Origin: Paenirhizobium daejeonense
GTDB lineage: Bacteria > Pseudomonadota > Alphaproteobacteria > Rhizobiales > Rhizobiaceae
Assembly (NCBI RefSeq): GCF_014280875.1
Contig: NZ_JACLAL010000004.1
Location: 186,001 to 250,000 of the forward strand
DNA: 64,000 bases
Reading direction: 5' to 3'
The notes below the pieces were generated by a model. It was not told where the DNA came from and searched no databases. It saw only the letters and a list, made by a program, of their open reading frames with translations. Shown here piece after piece: positions 8,627 through 18,767 of the stretch; within the stretch, counting starts at the first letter, position 1; each line of letters starts with the position of its first letter. Position numbers and translations under genes: made by a program.

Positions 8627-9832
8627 TCAGGCGGTTACGCGCTTTTCCGTCAGGAAATAGAGGAAGGCGATAACCGGAAGGGCAAGGCCGATCATCGAGG
8701 CAAGCGGCCAGCCGCCTTCCGCATAGGCCCATGCGCCGACGGCCGACCCGATGGCGCCGCCGGTGAAGAACATTGCCATGAACAGGCCGTTCAGGCGGCT
8801 GCGCAGCTCCGCGCCGAGTTCGTAGATGGCGCGCTGGCCGGTCACCAGCGTCATGCTGACACCGAAATCGACGAGGATGGCGGCGATCGTCAGGAGGGCG
8901 AGTGCGAGCGTGCTGCCTTCGGGCGCGATATGGGTGACGAGGTAGCCTGCCGCGACGCTGGCGATGCCGAGTGCGGTTGCGGGCTTGCCGAGACCCCTGT
9001 CGGCCAGCCTTCCGGCCATCGGCGAGGCGATGGCACCGGCAACGCCGGCCAGCGCGAAGAGGGCGATGCCCGCCTGGCTGAGATTGAAGGCGGGACCGGC
9101 GAGATAGAGCGGCGTAACCGTCCAGAACAGGCTGAAGGCGGCGAACTGGCAGGCCTGATAGGCGGCGCGGCGCTGCAGCACCTTCTGTGTGGCAAGCTGG
9201 CGGCCCATCGAGCGAAGCAGGCCGAGATAGCCGAGCTGGGTCGTCGGACGGCGCTCCGGCAGACGCGTGGCGAGCACGGCGGCAAGCGCCAACATGACAG
9301 CGGCCGAGAGGAAGAACACGGCGTGCCAGGAGGTGAAGCGAGCGAGGAAGCTCGCGACCGGCCGCGCCATCATGATGCCGATCATCAGGCCGCTCATGAC
9401 ATTGCCCACCACCCGGCCTCGGGCATAATCCGGTGCCAGATTGGCGGCGAAAGGCACGATCATCTGAACCGCGACCGAGCCGAGGCCGATGGCAAGCGAT
9501 GCCGCGAGGAAGGGGCCGGGCGTGGAGGAAAGACCGGCCGCGATCAGCGAAAGTGTGACGACGCCGATCATGGTGAGGATCAGCCGGCGGTTTTCGACAA
9601 GGTCACCAAGCGGCACGAGGAAGAGCAGGCCGAGCCCGTAACCGATCTGCGTCAGCGTCACAATCAGGCCGGTCGCATGCACCGGCAGACCGATGGCATC
9701 GGCAATCGGACCGGCGAGCGGCTGCGCATAATAGAGGTTGGCGGCGATCAGGCCGCAGGCGGCAGCCATGACGAAGGTCATTCCGGCAGAGATACCGGCG
9801 GCTTTGGTTGGGCTGGCGGATATGCTGGTCAT
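8627..9832 (-). CDS. MFS efflux transporter
   Basis: This gene encodes a 401-residue membrane protein with about twelve hydrophobic helices. The first helix region (AACGLIAANLYYAQPLAGPIADAIG) and the following loop (VPLGDLVENRRLIL) are typical of the arabinose/chloramphenicol efflux branch of the MFS. Such transporters export drugs or small metabolites by proton antiport; the substrate here is not known. It lies 26 bases after a TetR regulator on the same strand, so the two form an operon that the TetR protein probably represses. The start at 9832 has AAGGA upstream; a TTG further upstream was rejected. Confidence 0.9.
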   Translation of the reverse strand: MTSISASPTKAAGISAGMTFVMAAACGLIAANLYYAQPLAGPIADAIGLPVHATGLIVTLTQIGYGLGLLFLVPLGDLVENRRLILTMIGVVTLSLIAAGLSSTPGPFLAASLAIGLGSVAVQMIVPFAANLAPDYARGRVVGNVMSGLMIGIMMARPVASFLARFTSWHAVFFLSAAVMLALAAVLATRLPERRPTTQLGYLGLLRSMGRQLATQKVLQRRAAYQACQFAAFSLFWTVTPLYLAGPAFNLSQAGIALFALAGVAGAIASPMAGRLADRGLGKPATALGIASVAAGYLVTHIAPEGSTLALALLTIAAILVDFGVSMTLVTGQRAIYELGAELRSRLNGLFMAMFFTGGAIGSAVGAWAYAEGGWPLASMIGLALPVIAFLYFLTEKRVTA

Positions 9833-9858
9833 CGGGAAATCCTTGGAGGAGGAGAGAG

Positions 9859-10464
9859 TCAATCGAGAATTCTGAGGAGCGCATCGGCGGCGGCGTGGGT
9901 GGCCGCCGGCTTCGGGCTGGTCTTGCCGACGATGCGGATGCCCTGGAGGAAGGCCATGACGGCGAGTGCTGCGGTATCGACATCGACATCGGACGAGATC
10001 GAGCCGTCCGCCTGTCCGTCGCGAATGAAGCCGCGGATCTGCTCCAGCGTACGGGTCTGCGTAGCGGCGACACGCCCATCGACATCAGCGTCGAAAAGCG
10101 TCAGTTCCACGGCTGCACCAATAGCAAGGCAACCGCGGCGTCCGGTCTCGCCGCAGGCGGCCGCGGCATAGAAACGCAGCATGCCGCGCACCTTGTCGCG
10201 GCCGGTCGTGAGCGGTGCGAGCTCGGCTTCGAGCAGGGCATTGCGCACCTGCTTGTAGCGATCGAAAGCCGCAAGGAAGATCGACTTCTTGTCCTGGAAA
10301 GCCTTGTAGATGCTGCCGGCCGTCAGGCCCATGGCGGCTTTCAGATCGGCAATCGAGGTGCCGTGATAGCCGCGTTCGGTGAAGACCACGATGGCTTCAT
10401 CGAGCGCTGTGTCGATGTCGAACTCCCGGGGGCGGCCGGCGGTGCGGTGGCTGGTGGCGGACAT
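9859..10464 (-). CDS. TetR-family transcriptional regulator
   Basis: This 201-residue repressor has the TetR N-terminal DNA-binding domain: GRPREFDIDTALDEAIVVF, then the helix-turn-helix GYHGTSIADLKAAMGLTAGSIYKAF. The C-terminal ligand domain has the AcrR/YxaF-like pattern (GMLRFYAAAACGETGRRGCLAI). It is the first gene of an operon with the MFS exporter. A perfect palindrome lies 19 bases upstream of its start and is almost certainly its own operator. Binding of a toxic compound should release repression and switch on export. The inducer is not known. Confidence 0.92.
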   Translation of the reverse strand: MSATSHRTAGRPREFDIDTALDEAIVVFTERGYHGTSIADLKAAMGLTAGSIYKAFQDKKSIFLAAFDRYKQVRNALLEAELAPLTTGRDKVRGMLRFYAAAACGETGRRGCLAIGAAVELTLFDADVDGRVAATQTRTLEQIRGFIRDGQADGSISSDVDVDTAALAVMAFLQGIRIVGKTSPKPAATHAAADALLRILD

Positions 10465-10483
10465 GATCGAACCGTATCTTTGG

Positions 10484-10513
10484 TCTATTTGGAAATGATC
10501 GTTTCCAAATAGA
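10484..10513. promoter_or_regulatory. TetR operator (perfect inverted repeat)
   Basis: TCTATTTGGAAA at 10484-10495 and TTTCCAAATAGA at 10502-10513 are perfect complements separated by six bases. The position, just upstream of tetR in the divergent region before aphA, is that of an autoregulatory TetR-family operator. It could also influence the aphA promoter. Confidence 0.8.
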
Positions 10514-10631
10514 GGTGAAGTTGCCGGTCGTCAAGTCCGGTGCGCGTGGATGCGGTTGCGCGCCTCTCTTCGCTTGCCTGCCGCGACAGGCAGCGCTAGC
10601 TTCCGCCGACCGTGTGAACAGAGGGAACGAA

Positions 10632-11657
10632 ATGCGGGTTTTCTATTCCGAAAAACATAAGCTTAGGGATGCCAAGACGGAACTGCACGGCGGCCTGCTG
10701 GTAAAGCCTTTCGAGGGGCCGTTCAGGGCCGAATGGATATTGGCGGCAGTGAAGGAAGCGGGTTTTGCCGACGTGGTCGCCCCGGCCGAATATGGTCTCG
10801 ACACCGCGAAAAAGGTGCATGACGAGAACTTCCTCGAATTCCTGCGCACCTGCTGGGACCGCTGGACCGAGGCCGGCTATCCCGGCGAGGCGATCCCCAC
10901 GGCTTATGCCTACCGCCGCAGCCGTAACCTTGCGCCGCGCAATATCGATGGCGCCGTCGGCTATTACGCCAATTCCGTCGAAACCTCGATCTCGGGCGGC
11001 ACCTATGAGGCGGCGCTGTCGTCGATGAACGTCGCGCTCTCCGGCGCCGACTGGCTGAAGGAGGGCAACCGCTTCGCCTTCTCGCTCTGCCGCCCGCCGG
11101 GCCATCATGCCGGTATCGATCTCTTCGGCGGCTACTGCTTCATCAACAACGCCGCCGTCGCCGCCCAGCGCCTGCTGGACCATGGCGCGAAGAAGGTGGC
11201 CATCCTCGATGTCGACTTCCACCACGGCAACGGCACGCAGGACATCACCTACAATCGCGGCGACATCTTCTTCGCCTCCCTGCATGGCGATCCGGCCGAT
11301 GCCTTCCCCTATTTTCTCGGCTATGCCGACGAAACCGGCGAAGGCGCGGGCGAGGGCCTGAACGCCAACTACCCGATGCCGGCCGGCACGCCCTTCGACG
11401 TGTGGTCGGCAGCCCTTGCCGATGCGCTGAAGCGGATCGAGGCCTATGGTGCCGAGGCCATCGTACTGTCGCTCGGGGTCGATACCTTCGAGAAGGACCC
11501 GATCAGCTTCTTCAAGCTGACCACGCCGGATTATATCCGCATGGGCCAGATGGTGGCCGCGACCGGCCTGCCGGTGCTGACTGTCATGGAAGGCGGCTAC
11601 GGCGTGCCGGAAATCGGCCTCAACGTCGCCAACGTGCTGAAAGGCCTGGAGGACTGA
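10632..11657 (+). CDS. aphA: acetylpolyamine amidohydrolase, histone-deacetylase family
   Basis: This 341-residue protein is a zinc amidohydrolase that removes acetyl groups from acetylated polyamines. It follows the Mycoplana ramosa enzyme along its whole length as I recall that sequence, and has the same length. All active-site residues fall at the same numbers: His158-His159 in RPPGHHAG, the zinc ligands Asp195 and His197 in DVDFHHGNG, Asp284 in LGVDTFEKDP and Tyr323 in GGYGVPE. The ATG at 10632 gives the family N-terminus (MRVFYSEKHKL); a reading from 10515 adds a run without homology. It stands alone, divergent from tetR. It should recycle acetylputrescine or acetylspermidine in the cytoplasm. 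Confidence 0.95.
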   Translation: MRVFYSEKHKLRDAKTELHGGLLVKPFEGPFRAEWILAAVKEAGFADVVAPAEYGLDTAKKVHDENFLEFLRTCWDRWTEAGYPGEAIPTAYAYRRSRNLAPRNIDGAVGYYANSVETSISGGTYEAALSSMNVALSGADWLKEGNRFAFSLCRPPGHHAGIDLFGGYCFINNAAVAAQRLLDHGAKKVAILDVDFHHGNGTQDITYNRGDIFFASLHGDPADAFPYFLGYADETGEGAGEGLNANYPMPAGTPFDVWSAALADALKRIEAYGAEAIVLSLGVDTFEKDPISFFKLTTPDYIRMGQMVAATGLPVLTVMEGGYGVPEIGLNVANVLKGLED

Positions 11658-11669
11658 TCCTCTCGTAAT

Positions 11670-11700
11670 TCCGGCAAGACCGCGTAGCGGTCATGCCGGA
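11670..11700. terminator. hairpin between convergent genes
   Basis: TCCGGCA at 11670-11676 pairs with TGCCGGA at 11694-11700, and an inner ACCGC pairs with GCGGT around a GTA loop. It lies between the stops of aphA and the membrane hydrolase gene and may end transcripts from both sides. There is no T-run on either strand. Confidence 0.5.
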
Positions 11701-11723
11701 GTTGAGCAGGGAGCAGTACGGCG

Positions 11724-13379
11724 TCACTGCACCTCGATGAAGTGACGCTTCAGCCGCTCCACCGTGGCGGGCTCGATATCGAGGCCCGTCACCGCGATCC
11801 AGGGGTCGATATAATGCTGCGGTGCATAAACATGGCCGTGGCCCATCGGGCTCGTGGTCGCGATCATCATGTCGAACAGCAGTTGCAGCATGGTGAGCGC
11901 CGGATACCAGCGTAGCGCGGGCGAAACATCCGGTCCGCGCTCTCCCTGAAGCCACGGGGGAGAACGGTAGAACGACCAAGGGTCGAAGAAAGTCACGGCA
12001 TCGGTCGCATATTGCAGGTAAACGATCCTGAGTGGACCCCAATGCGCGCCGGGAATGTCGAGATGCTGGTCCTGGTTGGTGAAGCGGATGATGGAGCTGT
12101 CACGGAAGGCGGGCAGCCATGCCGGTGAGCCGGGATTTCGCGACGCTGTCACGTCGTTCCACATCTTGCTCTGGAACGGCGGTCCGGCCCATAGCGCACC
12201 CTGGAACGGATCGGCGATCACTTCCATGAGGTCGGCGGATTGCTGCGAATTCAGCGCGCCGAGGCTCAGGCCGTAAAGAATGAGTTTCGGACGCGTCTCT
12301 TTCGGCAATGCGCCCCAGTATCGATAGACCGTGCGAAACAGGACCCTGGCCGACTCCGAGCCGTATTCAGGCTCGACCAGCAAGGAGAGCCAGCTCGTCA
12401 GGTAGGAGTATTGCAGCGCGATACTCGCGACATCGCCGCGATGGAGGTAGTCGAGCGTGTCCACGGCCTCCGGGTCGATCCAGCCGGTGCCCGTCGGTGT
12501 GATCACCACCAGCGTCGAGCGTTCGAAGCCGCCTTGCCGGATCAGTTCATCGAGAGCGAGTTTGGCCCGCTCCTCGATCGTCTCGGCACTGTTGAGGCCG
12601 GCATAGACCCGGATCGGTTCCATGGCCGCTGTGCCCCAGAATGTCTCGAGTTCAGCGCGACCGGGACCGGATGCGATGAAATGGCGCCCCTGCCGGCCGA
12701 GACCGTGCCAGTCGAGCAGAGATGCGCTGCTGCCGGTTTTCGACGGATCGGAAGGTGCAGCGATCTCGTCTTCCAGCAGGGCATCCATCTGGCGGAAGGA
12801 GGAGTCGGCAAGGCGAAGCGCACCGCGCAGCAAAAGCCCCTCGCCGACGGACCAGAAGATCAGCAGCGCGGCGGCAAGGCCGATCAGGATTGAGATACGG
12901 CGCGGCAGGATACGGGCGGCGCGAGACGCAAAGATGCGAAAGAGCGCCAGGAACAGGCGGCCGAGCAGAAACAGAACGACGAAGACGGCAAGAGCGATCG
13001 CCACCAGACGCAGCGGGTCCACGCTTTCGAGCGCCGGCATCGTCCAGAGTTCCCGGATGGAATTCTGCCACGCCGCCGCATGCCAGAGCGAGGCGATGGC
13101 CGCGACAAGACCGACGGCGGTGACAATTGCCACGAATCGACGGCGTATCGCCGGGCGCGTCGGCAGTTCCAGATAGAGCCAGAGGCTTTCGAGGATGACG
13201 CCGATCAGATAGCCGACACCCGCCGCAAGGCCGGAAAGCGCGCCCTGCACGAGCGCGGAACGCGGCATCAGGCTGGGGGTCAGCGAAGCGCAGAAAAAGA
13301 CGAAGGCGAGAACGACGCCGGCGACGGAAAGACTGCCGAATAAAATATTGATCAGTCTGGCCAGGGCGCCAACTCCCAT
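11724..13379 (-). CDS. membrane-anchored alpha/beta-hydrolase family protein (Abhydrolase_9)
   Basis: This 551-residue protein has an N-terminal membrane domain of about four helices (for example SLSVAGVVLAFVFFCASL and GLAAGVGYLIGVILES) followed by a large soluble domain. This is the architecture of the Abhydrolase_9_N plus Abhydrolase_9 families. The soluble part contains STLVVITPTGTGWIDP and the nucleophile elbow LYGLSLGALNS (G-x-S-x-G). A late histidine region (MGHGHVYAPQHYID) could supply the catalytic His. The substrate is unknown; homologues are often annotated only as alpha/beta hydrolases. The start at 13379 is a choice: no strong ribosome-binding site was seen. Confidence 0.82.
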   Translation of the reverse strand: MGVGALARLINILFGSLSVAGVVLAFVFFCASLTPSLMPRSALVQGALSGLAAGVGYLIGVILESLWLYLELPTRPAIRRRFVAIVTAVGLVAAIASLWHAAAWQNSIRELWTMPALESVDPLRLVAIALAVFVVLFLLGRLFLALFRIFASRAARILPRRISILIGLAAALLIFWSVGEGLLLRGALRLADSSFRQMDALLEDEIAAPSDPSKTGSSASLLDWHGLGRQGRHFIASGPGRAELETFWGTAAMEPIRVYAGLNSAETIEERAKLALDELIRQGGFERSTLVVITPTGTGWIDPEAVDTLDYLHRGDVASIALQYSYLTSWLSLLVEPEYGSESARVLFRTVYRYWGALPKETRPKLILYGLSLGALNSQQSADLMEVIADPFQGALWAGPPFQSKMWNDVTASRNPGSPAWLPAFRDSSIIRFTNQDQHLDIPGAHWGPLRIVYLQYATDAVTFFDPWSFYRSPPWLQGERGPDVSPALRWYPALTMLQLLFDMMIATTSPMGHGHVYAPQHYIDPWIAVTGLDIEPATVERLKRHFIEVQ

Positions 13380-13578
13380 ATCTGCGCTGTGAATGACTGG
13401 CCATCCGGGCCAAGGCCCTAGTGTAGCCGGCTGGGACGTCCGTTCAAGAGGCTTGGCCGCAACGGAGCCCACCCCGCATGCCGTGGCCGGATATGTCCGC
13501 CATTCGTCCAGTCCGGTGCTTTTTCCCTATGTTGCAAGGGATATTCTCGGCTATCCTTGAACACATGGAGAACGAGAA

Positions 13579-14139
13579 ATGTCCGATATCAACACTGCAT
13601 TGATTGTCATCGACGCGCAGGAATCCTTCCGTCAGCGACCGTACTGGGATCAGGCGCAGGCCGCGTCCTACTTTGAGCGCCAGCAGGCGTTGATCGATGG
13701 CGCCCGTGCCGCCGGCATTCCGATCGTGCGTATCTTCCATGTCGACGCCGATGAACCCTTTACGCTCGAAAGCGGCTTCGTGCGCACACTTGCCGAGCTG
13801 CGGCTCGAACCCGACGTCACCTTCCACAAGCACAGGCATTCGGCGCTGGTCGGTTCCGGCCTCGATGTCTGGCTGGTAGAAAACGGCATTCGCCGGCTGA
13901 TCGTATCCGGCATCCGCACCGAGCAATGCTGCGAGACGACCACGCGGCATGCCTCCGATCTCGGCTGGGACGTCGATTTCGTTTCCGAGGCGACGCTGAC
14001 CTTCCCCATGACCCATGCCTCGGGCGAGACCTTCGATGCCGACGCAATCCGCAAGCGCACCGAACTGGTGCTTTCAGGTCGCTTCGCCCGCATCGCAACC
14101 GTCGAGGAAGCGCTTGGGAAAAAGGCGTTCGCCGCATGA
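13579..14139 (+). CDS. isochorismatase-family cysteine hydrolase
   Basis: This 186-residue protein has the isochorismatase-like hydrolase fold. The catalytic triad is readable: Asp12 (ALIVIDAQESF), Lys84 (TFHKHRHSAL) and Cys117 (SGIRTEQCCETT). Family members hydrolyse nicotinamide, isochorismate, N-carbamoylsarcosine or similar amides; the exact substrate cannot be told. Its stop overlaps the start of a GlxA-type AraC regulator (ATGA), so both are made from one transcript. This pairing is common and suggests that the regulator senses the substrate or product of the hydrolase. Confidence 0.9.
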   Translation: MSDINTALIVIDAQESFRQRPYWDQAQAASYFERQQALIDGARAAGIPIVRIFHVDADEPFTLESGFVRTLAELRLEPDVTFHKHRHSALVGSGLDVWLVENGIRRLIVSGIRTEQCCETTTRHASDLGWDVDFVSEATLTFPMTHASGETFDADAIRKRTELVLSGRFARIATVEEALGKKAFAA

Positions 14140-15140
14140 CCAAAAACGGCCCGGCAGGAGAGAGGCAGACCGTTCCGGTGTTCACGCTTGTGCCGCCGGA
14201 GGCGCTGCTGATCGATATCGCCGGGCCGCTAGAAGTGCTGCGTTATGCCAATCTCGAGCAGAACGACCTGCATTTCGATTGTCACTACATTTCCGACAAG
14301 CCCAGCCAGACGACCTCGATCGGTCTGAAGATCGATGGTCTCGAGCCCTTGCCGGAGCGATTGCCGGAAGGAGCGATGCTCGTCATCTCCGGCAGCCTGT
14401 CGGTCGGGCTTGCGGAATTGCGCAGTGATCCGGAGCTTCAGCGCCTGAGAGACTGGCTGCGCGCGGCCGTCACGGACGATACGCGGCTGGTGACGGTGTG
14501 TTCCGGCGCATTGCTCGCAGGTGCTGCCGGTCTGATGGATAGCCGGCAATGCACCACCCATTCGGATTGCATCGAGGAGCTTCAGGCGCTTGCGCCGACC
14601 GCGACCGTGCTGGAGAACCGCCTCTATGTCGAGGATGGCAGCCGTTTTTCCAGTGCCGGCATTTCCACCGGCATCGACCTCATGCTGCATGTGGTGGCGC
14701 GGCTCACTTCGGCGCGAGTTGCACTCGCGGCCGCCCGCCGCATGGTGATCTATCTGAGGCGGAGCGGATCGGATCCGCAATTGTCGCCCTGGCTCTCCGG
14801 CCGAAACCATATCCATCCGGCCATCCATCGCATTCAGGATGCGGTGATGCAGGAGCCGGCGCGGGACTGGAGCCTGGGCGATCTGGCGCGTCTCGGCGCG
14901 CTCAGCGAACGCCATCTGACACGGCTTTTTCGCGAGCATACCGGCCTGTCGGTGACGGAATACGTCAACACCATGCGGGTGGCGCTCGCCCGCGATCTCC
15001 TTTCCCAGACCCGTCTCGATATGGAAAGCGTTGCGGAACGAGCCGGTTTTTCCTCGACCCGTCATCTGCGCCGCGTCTGGTCCGAGCATCAGCCCTTGCC
15101 GCCAAGCCGGTATCGCCGGGAAAGATACGGGGAAGGGTGA
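14136..15140 (+). CDS. GlxA-family AraC-type regulator with DJ-1/PfpI domain
   Basis: This 334-residue regulator has an N-terminal DJ-1/PfpI-like domain (FTLVPPEALLIDIAGPLEVL, then LVTVCSGALLAGAAGLMDSR) and a C-terminal AraC/XylS domain with two helix-turn-helix motifs (WSLGDLARLGALSERHLTRL and MESVAERAGFSSTRHLRRVW). The amidotransferase-like domain probably binds a ligand and is not expected to be catalytic. The ATG at 14136 overlaps the stop of the isochorismatase gene by four bases, indicating translational coupling. GlxA/FtrA-type regulators of this kind often control amine or amide catabolism. Confidence 0.92.
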   Translation: MTKNGPAGERQTVPVFTLVPPEALLIDIAGPLEVLRYANLEQNDLHFDCHYISDKPSQTTSIGLKIDGLEPLPERLPEGAMLVISGSLSVGLAELRSDPELQRLRDWLRAAVTDDTRLVTVCSGALLAGAAGLMDSRQCTTHSDCIEELQALAPTATVLENRLYVEDGSRFSSAGISTGIDLMLHVVARLTSARVALAAARRMVIYLRRSGSDPQLSPWLSGRNHIHPAIHRIQDAVMQEPARDWSLGDLARLGALSERHLTRLFREHTGLSVTEYVNTMRVALARDLLSQTRLDMESVAERAGFSSTRHLRRVWSEHQPLPPSRYRRERYGEG

Positions 15141-15287
15141 AGACACCCTCGGATGCGGAGAGGACCTAGCCGGCCGACGCCAATGTCGGATCACAGAAAT
15201 TGAATGGTGGATCGGCTCCCGGGTTGCTAACCTGCGATGATCCCTGCCTGACCTTTATGGTCCTTTTCAATATTCCGGAGTTATTTC

Positions 15288-16238
15288 ATGCAGATGCGCG
15301 CACTCGGCCGTACCGGCCTTTCGATCTCCCCGGTCGTTTTCGGCGGCAACGTGTTCGGCTGGACGGCAGACGAGAAGACCTCCTTCGACCTGCTCGACGC
15401 CTTTTTCGACGCCGGCTACAACGCCATCGACACGGCCGATGTCTATTCCGCCTGGGTGGATGGCCATAAGGGCGGCGAGAGCGAAATCGTGATCGGCAAC
15501 TGGCTGAAGCGCGGCCATGTCGCCCGCGACAAGGCGGTGATCGTCACCAAGGTTGGCTTTGATAACAATGGCCGCAAGACGGGCCTGAGCGCCAAGTGGA
15601 TCGCGGAAGCCGTGGAGGCTTCGCTCCGCCGGCTGCAGACCGATTACATCGACCTCTACCTCTCCCACGCCCCGGATACGGACGTACCTCATGAGGAAAC
15701 GCTCGGTGCCTTCGCCAGGCTGAAGGAACAGGGTAAGGTGCGCGCCATCGGCTGTTCCAACTTCGATGCCGATCAGCTCGCCGCATCTTTCGCAGTGTCC
15801 AAGGCGAACAACCTGCCGCGCTATGACGTGATCCAGCCGGAATACAATCTTTACACTCGTAACAAGTTCGACGGTGCTCTCGGCGATCTCTGCATCGCGG
15901 AGGATATTGGCGTCATCAGCTATTATGCGCTGGCGGCCGGTTTTTTGACCGGCAAGTATCGCGAAGCCAGGGACACCGAGGGTGCGGCCCGCGGTTACCG
16001 CGTCAACGATTACCTGAACGACAAGGGCTTCCGTATTCTCGCGGCGCTCGATCAGGTGTCAAAGGAAACGGGGGCGACGCCTGCCGCGATCGCGATCGCA
16101 TGGGTTGCTGCTCGCCCGGGCATTACCGCACCGATCGCCAGCGCCACCAGCCTGCGCCAGCTTGAAAGCTTGATCGCCGCCGGCAAGTTGCAGCTTTCCG
16201 ATGCACAGATGGCGCTTCTGAATGCGGCGGGGGCCTGA
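15288..16238 (+). CDS. aldo/keto reductase
   Basis: This 316-residue protein is a NADPH-dependent oxidoreductase of the AKR superfamily with a TIM-barrel fold. The tetrad is visible: Asp in IDTADVYSAW with the following Tyr, Lys in VIVTKVGF, and His in LYLSHAPDTD. The cofactor end has APIASATSLRQLESLIAA. The N-terminus MQMRALGRTGLSISP matches the YajO/IolS-like group. The substrate is unknown. GGAG lies nine bases before the ATG. The GNAT gene begins four bases after its stop, so the two form an operon. Confidence 0.92.
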   Translation: MQMRALGRTGLSISPVVFGGNVFGWTADEKTSFDLLDAFFDAGYNAIDTADVYSAWVDGHKGGESEIVIGNWLKRGHVARDKAVIVTKVGFDNNGRKTGLSAKWIAEAVEASLRRLQTDYIDLYLSHAPDTDVPHEETLGAFARLKEQGKVRAIGCSNFDADQLAASFAVSKANNLPRYDVIQPEYNLYTRNKFDGALGDLCIAEDIGVISYYALAAGFLTGKYREARDTEGAARGYRVNDYLNDKGFRILAALDQVSKETGATPAAIAIAWVAARPGITAPIASATSLRQLESLIAAGKLQLSDAQMALLNAAGA

Positions 16239-16242
16239 AGGC

Positions 16243-16689
16243 ATGTCGCTGGAGATCCGTGATGCGCGGCCGGAAGACGAGGCGGCGTGGCGCCACCTCT
16301 GGGCCGGCTACCTCGCCTTCTACAAGGTAGCGCTTGCCGATGACGTGACAGCCATGACCTGGGCCCGCATTCTGGATCCGCAGTCGCGTGTCGCGATGCG
16401 GGTGGCGGTTGTGGATGGGGACCTGGCCGGCTTCGCCATCCATCACTACCACGACTCAACCTGGGTGAGGACACCGGACTGCTATCTGGAAGACCTTTAT
16501 CTTGACGAGCGGTTTCGTGGTCACGGCATCGGCCGGGCGCTGATCGACGACCTGATCGGGATCGCGCGGGAGAAGGGCTGGTCCCGTCTTTACTGGCATA
16601 CCGACCGCGACAACGAACAGGCGCGAAAGCTCTACGACACCTACGCCCGCGAAGACGGGCATGTGCGCTACCGGATGACCCTCGGTTGA
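16243..16689 (+). CDS. GNAT-family N-acetyltransferase
   Basis: This 148-residue acetyltransferase resembles diamine/phosphinothricin-type GNATs. The acetyl-CoA loop is DERFRGHGIGRALIDDLI, preceded by the acidic strand YLEDLYL, and the C-terminal part SRLYWHTDRDNEQARKLYDTYA is characteristic of the group that includes spermidine/diamine acetyltransferases. The start at 16243 is supported by GAAGG just upstream and by the position four bases after the reductase stop. It converges on the LysR gene. Substrate not established. Confidence 0.9.
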   Translation: MSLEIRDARPEDEAAWRHLWAGYLAFYKVALADDVTAMTWARILDPQSRVAMRVAVVDGDLAGFAIHHYHDSTWVRTPDCYLEDLYLDERFRGHGIGRALIDDLIGIAREKGWSRLYWHTDRDNEQARKLYDTYAREDGHVRYRMTLG

Positions 16690-16698
16690 CAGTTTTCT

Positions 16699-17589
16699 TC
16701 ATTCCGTATGCCGGAAGAAGTCGATGAAGGCTCTGAGCGCCGGCCGCATCTGCCGGCGCGAGGGGTAATAGATGTAAAAACCTTCGAAGGGCGGGCACCA
16801 GTCTTCCAGCACCCGGACGAGTTGCCCCGCCTCCAGAGCTTCCAGCACGCGGGCATCGAACAGATAGGCAAGCCCCGCGCCGTCGAGGCAGGCCGACAGG
16901 ATCAGCTTGTCATCCGGCAGGATCAGTGGTCCATCGACGGAAACCGTGAGCGTCCGGGCGTCCTTCTCAAATTCCCAGCGATAGATGCGACCGCTGGAGA
17001 AGCGCCGGCGGATGCAGCGATGATCGGCCAGGTCGCGCGGATGGATGGGTTTCGGATGATTGGCGAAGTAGCCCGGCGTCGCCACCACCGCGCCGCGCAA
17101 GGGACCGCAGGCGCGCACCGCAATCATGTCGGCCTCGAGGCTTTCGCCGAGCCGGATCCCGGCATCGTATCCCTGTTCGACAATGTCCTCGAACGTGTCG
17201 GCGGTTACCAGCTCGACGGTGATATCGGGAAAGCGCGCGAGGAAATCGCCAAGACGCGGCGCGATCAGGTGTTCGGCTGCCGGGCGCGGCATGGTGATCT
17301 TCAGGAGGCCGGCCGGTGCGGCGCGGCTGTCGGCGAGGGCCGCCACCGCGCCGTCGATGTCGTGAAGCGCTGGAGCTAGACTGTCGAGCAGCCGCCGGCC
17401 CTCCTCGGTCGGCGCGACGCTGCGGGTGGTGCGGGCCAGAAGCCGGATGCCGAGGCTTGTTTCGAGCGAGGCCACGGCGTGGCTGACGGCCGAGGGCGCA
17501 ATCGCCAGCTCGTCGGCCGCCTTGCGGAAGCTGCGATGCTCGGCGACGGCGGCGAAAACTGCAAGCTGCGAAAGCTGGATCCTGTTCAT
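16699..17589 (-). CDS. LysR-family transcriptional regulator
   Basis: This 296-residue regulator has a standard LysR layout: an N-terminal winged helix-turn-helix (LSQLAVFAAVAEHRSFRKAA, then LAIAPSAVSHAVASLE) and a C-terminal periplasmic-binding-like effector domain (AAPAGLLKITMPRPAAEHLI through the end). It is close to the group of LysR regulators that sit divergent from aldo/keto reductases and quinone or short-chain oxidoreductases. The next gene, a reductase, is divergent with 149 bases between, and a short perfect palindrome lies three bases before this start. It probably represses itself and activates the reductase in response to an aldehyde or related compound. Confidence 0.92.
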   Translation of the reverse strand: MNRIQLSQLAVFAAVAEHRSFRKAADELAIAPSAVSHAVASLETSLGIRLLARTTRSVAPTEEGRRLLDSLAPALHDIDGAVAALADSRAAPAGLLKITMPRPAAEHLIAPRLGDFLARFPDITVELVTADTFEDIVEQGYDAGIRLGESLEADMIAVRACGPLRGAVVATPGYFANHPKPIHPRDLADHRCIRRRFSSGRIYRWEFEKDARTLTVSVDGPLILPDDKLILSACLDGAGLAYLFDARVLEALEAGQLVRVLEDWCPPFEGFYIYYPSRRQMRPALRAFIDFFRHTE

Positions 17590-17591
17590 TG

Positions 17592-17606
17592 TTCTATCTG
17601 ATAGAA
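17592..17606. promoter_or_regulatory. LysR binding box
   Basis: TTCTATC at 17592-17598 and GATAGAA at 17600-17606 form a perfect inverted repeat with one central base. It contains the T-N11-A pattern of LysR sites and lies directly upstream of the lysR start in the divergent region. Confidence 0.7.
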
Positions 17607-17609
17607 TAA

Positions 17610-18734
<1,125 letters not shown>

Positions 18735-18767
18735 TACCTTGAATTGAAACAGTGGTGATCCTGGGTA

